This document shows positions 58,434-64,000 of a stretch of DNA of 64,000 bases, one piece after another. Source of the DNA: an uncultured Phascolarctobacterium sp. (lineage in GTDB: Bacteria; Bacillota; Negativicutes; Acidaminococcales; Acidaminococcaceae); contig UQLS01000001.1 in NCBI GenBank assembly GCA_900541915.1, positions 62,001 through 126,000 on the forward strand, written 5' to 3'. Positions within the stretch are counted from its first letter, which is position 1; every line of letters begins with the position of its first letter. The notes beneath the pieces were generated by a model that was not told where the DNA came from, ran no database searches, and saw nothing but the letters and a program-made list of their open reading frames with translations. The position numbers and the translations under genes were made by a program.

Positions 58434-60386
58434 TTATAAATCTGAATTATTGTCTTGAGTGATGACACCTTTAACTTTATTGGTACGCTGCCACATGAAA
58501 CCAGCAATTAACAGGACGAAACCGATAATATCGGTGAAGATACCAGGAATAATCATGCAGATACCGCCAGCAAAGAAAATAAGTCTTTGAGGATAGCTGA
58601 GTACGTTCTGGCAGAAACCGATCATGGCAATGGAAGCTCCCCACATACCAATCAATGCAGTGAAAGTACTGTAAAGAATAGTAAATCCTGTTGCGTTAAT
58701 CATTAACAATTCAGGAGAAAGAACAAAGATGTAAGGAACAATAAATGCCGCAATTGCTAATTTAGCTGCAATTACACCTGTACGCATGGGATTTGCACCG
58801 GCAATACCCGCACCGGCATAAGCCGCCAGGGCAACAGGTGGTGTTACGTCGGCAACGATACCAAAATAGAAAGCAAACATATGCGCAGCCAGAACAGGAA
58901 TACCCATTTGAATCAAAGCAGGTGCTGCGATGGTAGAAGTAATAACGTAGTTAGCTGTTGTAGGTACACCCATACCAAGAATAAGAGATGTTACCATAGT
59001 AAAGAACATGGCAGGCAGTAATTGTCCGCCGGAAAGATCAAGAAGCGCTGTTGCGATTTTAAGGCCTACGCCAGTCTTAGTTACTACACCGATAATAATA
59101 CCTGCAGTTGCACAGGCAATGAGTACACCCAGTACACCCTTAGAACCATCTATAAGACCCTGAACAACTTGTTTAAAGCTGATGCGGGTAGATTTACGCA
59201 GGCAGGCACATACAATGCTTAAACCGATAGCTGCCAGTGCAGCACGCATGGGTGTATAACCGGTAACCAGCAAATAAATAATAACAACCAGCGGAATTGC
59301 CAAATGGCCTTTTTCAAAAAACAGAGTTTTGAATTTAGGCAGTTCTTCTCGTGGAGTACCTTTTAAGCCATATTTTTTAGCTTCATAGTGTACGCCAAGC
59401 CATACGCCGATATAATACAGCAAAGCCGGAATAACAGCTGCTTTAACAACATCAAAATACGGAACACCAACAAACTCAGCCATCAGGAATGCTGCAGCAC
59501 CCATTACAGGGGGCATCAGCTGACCACCAGTAGATGCAGCAGCTTCTACTGCGCCGGCAAATTCCGGTCTGTAGCCAAGTTTTTTCATCATCGGGATGGT
59601 AAAAGCACCTGTACCGGCAACATTACCTACGGAGCTGCCGGAAACAGTACCCATCAAACCAGAGGACAAGACAGCAACTTTTGCAGGTCCGCCTGCTGCC
59701 CATCCGGCAATTGCGTTTGCCAGGTCAATGAAGAATTTACCAAGGCCGGTAGTTTCGAGATAAGCACCAAACAGAATGAAGAGATAAATAAATGTAGAAG
59801 AAACTCCCATTGGCGTACCGAAAATACCTTCGGTAGTAAAATACAGATGGTCAAACATTTCCTGAATACCAACACCACGATGAGCAAGTATACCAGGTAC
59901 ATAAGGACCAAAGAAAGCATATGCCATAAATACCAGTGCAACGGTAATCATAGGCCAGCCTACAACGCGGCGAGCAGCTTCAAAGACCAGTAAAGTACCA
60001 ATGACGCCAACAATAAAGTCGGTTTCGTTATTCATACCGGCACGTTTAACCAATTCTTGATAATTAATTACGATATAAAGCGTGCTTGCTGCGCCTACAA
60101 TTGCAAAAAGTACATCCAAGGGATGCATGGAAGCACGGGACCAACTGCGGCGTGCAGGATAAAGCAGGAAAATCAGCAGGAAACCAAACATCAAATGAAT
60201 GGCACGCTGTAAATGCGCATCCAGGATACCGAAAGTTGCAGTATACAATTGGAAAAGTGCGAAAATAATACAAATTGCAGATATTAAAATATTCCAGAAG
60301 CCTTTAAGTTCTCTTTTGTCTGATTCTTTGTCAAATTTTTGCAGGACTTCTTCTGCAGATAATTCTCTGATTTCTTTAGCAGACAT
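58434..60386 (-). CDS. TRAP transporter fused permease, TAXI type
   Basis: ATG 60386 follows AAGGGGAG. The 650-residue polytopic protein joins the small (DctQ-like, about 1-190) and large (DctM-like, about 190-640) TRAP membrane subunits. It carries GSSVGNVAGTGAFTIPMMKK and GMGVPTTANYV-type segments conserved in the large subunit. The fused form is the partner of TAXI receptors, encoded just upstream (60963-61931). It uses an ion gradient to import a solute, often a carboxylate such as glutamate or oxoglutarate. The solute here is not known. Confidence 0.93.
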   Translation of the reverse strand: MSAKEIRELSAEEVLQKFDKESDKRELKGFWNILISAICIIFALFQLYTATFGILDAHLQRAIHLMFGFLLIFLLYPARRSWSRASMHPLDVLFAIVGAASTLYIVINYQELVKRAGMNNETDFIVGVIGTLLVFEAARRVVGWPMITVALVFMAYAFFGPYVPGILAHRGVGIQEMFDHLYFTTEGIFGTPMGVSSTFIYLFILFGAYLETTGLGKFFIDLANAIAGWAAGGPAKVAVLSSGLMGTVSGSSVGNVAGTGAFTIPMMKKLGYRPEFAGAVEAAASTGGQLMPPVMGAAAFLMAEFVGVPYFDVVKAAVIPALLYYIGVWLGVHYEAKKYGLKGTPREELPKFKTLFFEKGHLAIPLVVIIYLLVTGYTPMRAALAAIGLSIVCACLRKSTRISFKQVVQGLIDGSKGVLGVLIACATAGIIIGVVTKTGVGLKIATALLDLSGGQLLPAMFFTMVTSLILGMGVPTTANYVITSTIAAPALIQMGIPVLAAHMFAFYFGIVADVTPPVALAAYAGAGIAGANPMRTGVIAAKLAIAAFIVPYIFVLSPELLMINATGFTILYSTFTALIGMWGASIAMIGFCQNVLSYPQRLIFFAGGICMIIPGIFTDIIGFVLLIAGFMWQRTNKVKGVITQDNNSDL

Positions 60387-60413
60387 TGAATAAAAACTCC
60401 CCTTTCATAAAAT

Positions 60414-60953
60414 TTACAAATAATGTTCAATCCAATATTGATAACGATACATAGTTTTTATTTCAATCAGAGTTCCCTGACCATACATATCGCATAAATC
60501 ATAAACAGTTCCTTCATGGATAATGCACGGCCTTGCCTGAACGGCAATTCTCATTTTTACAGATTTATAAGGTCTGTTCATAATCAGTTCAAATCTTCCA
60601 TCATCGGTTTCCTTTATCTTGCCGTCTGTCGGCGAGTAAGGAAAGCCCCAGCCAAAAGATTCAAAGCGAGTATGTGTCATTGTAAGATCGTCAACACCAT
60701 TAACAGTGAAGTATTCATCTACCGGCGTTTTTTCCACTGAATGAGTAAAACGTATCTCCCAACCTTCTCCTGGACTTGTAGCTAAAATTATAGGTGATTT
60801 ATCTCCTTCGGGCATGATAACAGTAACAAGCTGCCAAGCATACCAGAAAAACAGTAATGCTATAAGAACAATACAGGAGAAAAGATATTTTGTTCTAAAA
60901 AAAGACCGGAAGCCGGTAAAAACCGGATGCCGGTCTTTCAGGTTTTGCGTCAT
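60414..60953 (-). CDS. DUF1850 protein of the TAXI-TRAP module
   Basis: ATG 60953 lies nine bases after the receptor gene. The 179-residue protein has one N-terminal membrane span (about 25-47), then an extracytoplasmic domain with RFTHSVEKTPVDEYF near residue 72. This is the DUF1850 family that is regularly encoded between TAXI receptors and fused permeases. It probably assists the transporter, but its role is not established. Confidence 0.86.
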   Translation of the reverse strand: MTQNLKDRHPVFTGFRSFFRTKYLFSCIVLIALLFFWYAWQLVTVIMPEGDKSPIILATSPGEGWEIRFTHSVEKTPVDEYFTVNGVDDLTMTHTRFESFGWGFPYSPTDGKIKETDDGRFELIMNRPYKSVKMRIAVQARPCIIHEGTVYDLCDMYGQGTLIEIKTMYRYQYWIEHYL

Positions 60954-60962
60954 TGCAAAGCC

Positions 60963-61931
60963 TTATTTTTCTTTCAGGAATTTATCTGCGCCGGGTGCAA
61001 GATCAATGGACATACCCTCAAGAGCAGTTGCCTTGGAGATAACGTTTGCTGCAGAGTGTGCAGCTTTCATACGATCAAGATTGCTGAAAATTGCTTTGGT
61101 AATATCATATGCAGTGTTGGCATCCATTTTATCGGTAACTGCCAGCATGCAGCGTACTGCAACTGCCTGAACATTTTCTGTCTGATTTGCATAAGTATTA
61201 GCATCAATAGTTACTTTAGTGTAGAACGGATATTTTTTAATCAAAGCATCAGCTTTATCAGCATCTACCGGAACCAGTACAATTTCGTTCTGGGTCGCGA
61301 TATCCTGAATTGCTGCAGTAGGATGACCTGCAGTAACAAATGCAGCATCAACGTTACCATCTTTTAATGCACTGGATGCTTCACCAAAGGACAGGTACTG
61401 AGCATCAATATCGTTATAGCTCATACCATAAGCTTCCAAAATCTGACGTGCATTTGCTTCAGTACCGGAACCAGCAGCACCTACGGCGATACGTTTACCT
61501 TTAAAATCTGCAATAGATTTAATACCGGATTTTTTCAAAGTAACGATTTGAATAGTTTCAGGATACAAGGTTGCAATACCCTGCAGGCCGTTAACTTTTT
61601 TGTCTTTAAACATTTCTGTGCCGTTAGCAGCATAATAAGCAATATCGTTTTGTACAAATGCAATTTCTACTTTGCCTTGCTGCAAAAGATTGATATTTGC
61701 TACAGCTGCACCAGTTGACTGTGCAGAAGCATTGCAACCGGGAATATTCTTATTCAGAATATCAGCAATAGCACCGCCTAACGGAAAATAAGTACCGGAA
61801 GTACCACCGGTAGCAATGTTAATGAATTTTTGTGCAGCAGGTTTTTTATCTCCGTCGTTTCCACCGCCGCAGCCGGCTATCATGACTGACATAACCATGA
61901 TACCCACGAGAAAAGCCAATAGTTTTTTCAT
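60963..61931 (-). CDS. TAXI-family TRAP solute receptor (lipoprotein)
   Basis: ATG 61931 follows AAGGAGGGG. The 322-residue protein has a lipoprotein signal with MIAGC (Cys21), then FINIATGGTSGTYFPLGGAIA, the start typical of TAXI receptors, and AVGAAGSGTEANARQIL near residue 155. It captures the solute outside the membrane and hands it to the fused permease. It is the first gene of the three-gene cassette and has its own promoter and a structured leader. Confidence 0.94.
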   Translation of the reverse strand: MKKLLAFLVGIMVMSVMIAGCGGGNDGDKKPAAQKFINIATGGTSGTYFPLGGAIADILNKNIPGCNASAQSTGAAVANINLLQQGKVEIAFVQNDIAYYAANGTEMFKDKKVNGLQGIATLYPETIQIVTLKKSGIKSIADFKGKRIAVGAAGSGTEANARQILEAYGMSYNDIDAQYLSFGEASSALKDGNVDAAFVTAGHPTAAIQDIATQNEIVLVPVDADKADALIKKYPFYTKVTIDANTYANQTENVQAVAVRCMLAVTDKMDANTAYDITKAIFSNLDRMKAAHSAANVISKATALEGMSIDLAPGADKFLKEK

Positions 61932-61963
61932 AAAATCCCCTCCTTAAAATTACATATGCTCTT

Positions 61964-62007
61964 ACGAAAAATAGTTGGCCAGCATATTTATGCTGTATTT
62001 TTTTCGT
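61964..62007 (-). promoter_or_regulatory. Structured leader upstream of the TAXI receptor gene
   Basis: Outer arms (61964-61973 and 61996-62007, ACGAAAAA type) enclose an inner stem (CAGCAT/ATGCTG, 61980-61985 with 61990-61995) with an unpaired segment on one side. It lies between the candidate promoter and the ribosome-binding site. I do not recognise it as a known riboswitch. Confidence 0.4.
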
Positions 62008-62029
62008 CCTAAAATAAAAAAATCCTGCT

Positions 62030-62058
62030 TAAATATTCAAATTTCTGCATGTATACAA
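62030..62058 (-). promoter_or_regulatory. Promoter candidate for the TAXI-TRAP cassette
   Basis: On the minus strand TTGTAT (62058-62053), 17 bases and TATTTA (62035-62030) precede the receptor gene by about 100 bases. Confidence 0.45.
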
Positions 62059-62142
62059 AATACTTTCTAGTTTTATATAGTTTTTGTATAATATGTAACA
62101 CTATGATATGTTTTTATAGTTCTTTTCTCTCTTTCTTTTCTT

Positions 62143-62171
62143 TTGCCTAAAAGGATTCTTTATGTTAAAAT
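62143..62171 (+). promoter_or_regulatory. Promoter for the small plus-strand gene
   Basis: TTGCCT (62143-62148), 17 bases and TAAAAT (62166-62171) with a TG extension, 31 bases before the ATG at 62203. Confidence 0.55.
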
Positions 62172-62202
62172 AAAAAGTAAATTTGTTAAGGAGTGTGTAA
62201 AA

Positions 62203-62562
62203 ATGAGTTCTGGAGCTTATACATTGAGATTAGCACGTACCCTTTATAATGAAGTTTATCGTGCTATGCTTTATAATGAAAATCAGCAGCCTATTGCTAA
62301 GCTGCGCATTGTGCCTAATATTCCTTTGGACCGCAGCCAAGTACCGGAAGATGCACCCGTTGTTCCTGCTTTTCTCCTGGTAATTGTTGATGATGCTGAT
62401 ATCAACAAAGATAATCTGATTGATTTTGAAGAACGTGCTTCCTATGCTTTGTTAAAACGTTTCTCGACAGAAGTAATCAGTTTCCAACACTGCCAGTTCT
62501 ATTATCCTTCTCCGGCCTTTATTTTTGAACAGCCGGATGCAGTAAACAATCCTGTTATGTAA
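62203..62562 (+). CDS. Small cytoplasmic protein of unknown function
   Basis: ATG 62203 (MSSGAYTLRLARTLYNEV) is well spaced from AAGGAG at 62188-62193. The 119-residue protein is soluble with no signal, membrane span or metal motif; it has a VIVDDADINKDNLIDFEE acidic stretch that resembles an EF-hand-like loop only superficially. It is the sole plus-strand gene among minus-strand operons, with its own promoter and terminator, so it is probably expressed. I do not recognise the family. Confidence 0.72.
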   Translation: MSSGAYTLRLARTLYNEVYRAMLYNENQQPIAKLRIVPNIPLDRSQVPEDAPVVPAFLLVIVDDADINKDNLIDFEERASYALLKRFSTEVISFQHCQFYYPSPAFIFEQPDAVNNPVM

Positions 62563-62563
62563 T

Positions 62564-62597
62564 AAAAAAGTCCGAGATAATTATCTCGGACTTTTTT
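62564..62597. terminator. Bidirectional terminator
   Basis: A 15-bp stem (62564-62578 with 62583-62597; AAGTCCGAGAT/ATCTCGGACTT), loop AATT, with A and T runs on opposite sides. It ends both the small plus-strand gene and the P-loop/Asp23 gene. Confidence 0.95.
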
Positions 62598-63429
62598 ATT
62601 TTCTTACAGAAAGACTTCTTATAGAAACGTTTACATTTTTTACCTGCATAGCTGTCATATATTCAACTTTATATTTTACCTTAGCTTGCAGCTGTTTTGT
62701 TACTTCGAAAATCTGAACACCATAGAATAATACTACTTCTATAGCAATTACAATGCCCTTGCTGTTATCACTGCGCCGTCTTACCTTAATATCTGTAATT
62801 TTATCAACGCCCAACATTTTTTTACCGATAATCATGATAATATCTTCGATAGCTTTATCTGCAATCAGTAATTTACCATAAAAGCTAAAGGCAGGACGAA
62901 CAATAGAGCGGTCTGCATCTTTTTCCTGCTTTCTGTGCTTAGAAAAGATATTATATGGCAGGTTAGCAAAATATCCGGTAAAATGCGGTTTTAATTCTAC
63001 AGAAGGTACAGGAACTATATGTTTGCCGTCATGCAGTCTGGAATAACGAGCTTTTTTAATTTCCTGCTTAGTGGCTATCTGACTGATATAGACAGTTTTA
63101 GTTGGCTCCGGTAAATCCAGTCTGCCAATAATCTTTTTTATCATATTGTCAGAAGTGGCAATAATCAACAGTCGTTTAATAGTGCTTTTCTGTAATGCTT
63201 CACGTACAGAACGGGCATGCTCATCATCAGTGAAAATAGCACGCTTTACTGCTTGTATTCTGTTATCTTCATTTTTCGCCGATGTTCCAGCAAGAATTTT
63301 TGTACCTTTAATTAAGATACCGTCATCAATAATAGCATCACATTTATTATCAAAAGCAACACCTATTGCTCTGTGACTTTTGCCGGTACCACTGGGCCCA
63401 ACAAAGGCAACTACTTCTATGTCTATCAT
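62596..63429 (-). CDS. P-loop ATPase fused to an Asp23/Gls24-like domain
   Basis: ATG 63429 follows AAAGGAGC. The first half of this 277-residue protein has a Walker A loop, GPSGTGKSHR (residues 11-20), followed by IIDDGILIKG, so it should bind nucleotide. The second half (about 178-277) resembles Asp23/Gls24 envelope-stress proteins: GKLLIADKAIEDIIMIIG, VVLFYGVQIFEVTKQLQ and a VKNVNVSI-type final strand. I am not aware of a function for this combination. It is close to the PHP phosphatase gene, 27 bases upstream on the same strand. Confidence 0.8.
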   Translation of the reverse strand: MIDIEVVAFVGPSGTGKSHRAIGVAFDNKCDAIIDDGILIKGTKILAGTSAKNEDNRIQAVKRAIFTDDEHARSVREALQKSTIKRLLIIATSDNMIKKIIGRLDLPEPTKTVYISQIATKQEIKKARYSRLHDGKHIVPVPSVELKPHFTGYFANLPYNIFSKHRKQEKDADRSIVRPAFSFYGKLLIADKAIEDIIMIIGKKMLGVDKITDIKVRRRSDNSKGIVIAIEVVLFYGVQIFEVTKQLQAKVKYKVEYMTAMQVKNVNVSIRSLSVRK

Positions 63430-63456
63430 AAAACAGCCAGCTCCTTTAATATGTAG

Positions 63457-64000
63457 CTATCTATAGTTTATTATATTACTTATACTTTCAGCTTCTACCT
63501 GAAATAAGCCCAGCTTCGCAGGAAACCTGTCAGGAATACCATGAAAATCACTTCCGCCGCTTATCATCAGGCGGTATTTTTTTGCCAGCTCCAGCCAATA
63601 TTGTTGTTCATCTCTATCTGCACTGGGATGATAAACTTCGATAGCATCAAAATCATATTCCTGCAATAAGCTTTCAACCAATTTTTTATCACCTATTTCG
63701 CTTGGATGGGCAAGCACAGCAAGTCCGCCTGCCTGATGCAGAAGAGAGATAGCTTCATTTGGCAATAGCTTTGGCTGAGGCACATACGCAGGAGCACCTC
63801 TTTTCAGCAAACAATCAAAAACTTCCTGTACACCAGAAAAATACCCGGCAGCAACTAAGGCTTTAGCCACGTGTGGTCTGCCTACTGCTCTATTCTGCGG
63901 ATCACAGGCTTCTACAGTAATATCATAACCAAGCTGGTGCAGCTTATCAAGCATTTTATATAATCTGCGCTCTCTGGCAAAACGCATTTCGTTCATTTTT
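63457..64000 (-). CDS. PHP-domain phosphoesterase, C-terminal part (cut by window edge)
   Basis: About 180 residues are visible before the frame leaves the right edge, so the true N-terminus with the first HxH metal motif is missing. The visible part has RFARERRLYKMLDKL, GRPHVAKALVAAGY and VLAHPSEIG, and a final GGSDFHG with metal-binding Asp and His. This matches the YciV/TrpH family, which removes phosphate from nucleoside 3',5'-bisphosphates or RNA 5' ends. The downstream gene encodes the P-loop/Asp23 protein. Confidence 0.85.
   Translation of the reverse strand, partial: KMNEMRFARERRLYKMLDKLHQLGYDITVEACDPQNRAVGRPHVAKALVAAGYFSGVQEVFDCLLKRGAPAYVPQPKLLPNEAISLLHQAGGLAVLAHPSEIGDKKLVESLLQEYDFDAIEVYHPSADRDEQQYWLELAKKYRLMISGGSDFHGIPDRFPAKLGLFQVEAESISNIINYR

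Noticed and set aside
1..64000. Mobile elements, prophage, CRISPR or toxin-antitoxin modules
   Set aside because: I found no transposase, integrase other than XerC, terminal repeats, regularly spaced repeats or paired small toxin/antitoxin genes.

Overview
The window reads as a chromosomal segment of a low- to mid-GC Firmicute. The gene content (CodY, RNase J, a fused IspH/ribosomal-S1 protein, TAXI-type TRAP transport, stand-alone PduL) fits the class Negativicutes best, perhaps the Acidaminococcaceae. That placement is inference from gene content; no rRNA is present. Coding density is high, every gap is under 300 bases, and I see no insertion sequence, prophage or CRISPR array.

Left half, plus strand (641-42528): a GT28-type glycosyltransferase; dprA-topA-trmFO; xerC-codY; a PaaG-like crotonase; a long run from a site-2 protease through trpS, scpA, scpB, rluB, a flavoprotein, cmk, plsC and ispH-S1 to fni; a PDZ/radical-SAM protein with btuR, der and plsY; an ACT protein with hom and thrB; tRNA-Pro(GGG); then a zinc-ribbon protein, prfC, a two-component pair and a WecG-type glycosyltransferase; psd-pssA-GT2; a purine/S-adenosylmethionine by-product salvage operon; pduL with a secreted unknown; and lexA.

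Right half, minus strand: one long operon-like run reads leftward from RNase J (58233) through ftsK, rodZ, ygiQ, an orphan solute-binding lipoprotein, rimO, cinA, cshA, hflX and a YnbB-type lyase to a thioesterase (42603). To its right lie a TAXI-TRAP cassette (58434-61931), a small orphan plus-strand gene, a P-loop/Asp23 fusion protein and a truncated PHP phosphatase.

The most interesting unit is 33822-39562. Active-site residues in the MtnP-family phosphorylase (Glu165, Asn207, Ala209) and in the AhcY-family hydrolase (Glu53, Lys55) suggest that they act on inosine rather than adenosine nucleosides. Together with an MTA/SAH/5'-deoxyadenosine deaminase, MtnA and a class II aldolase they would form a complete deaminate-first route. 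It would take methylthioadenosine, S-adenosylhomocysteine and 5'-deoxyadenosine to hypoxanthine or inosine, homocysteine, DHAP and an aldehyde. Three radical-SAM-type proteins in the same window (the DUF512 protein, RimO, YgiQ) are plausible sources of 5'-deoxyadenosine.

Other notable points are an internal ribosome-binding site and codon-usage switch inside ispH-S1, a JAMM-motif domain fused to HflX, a consensus tRNA promoter whose terminator may act as the entry to a translation/signalling operon, and an inverted repeat on the lexA promoter.
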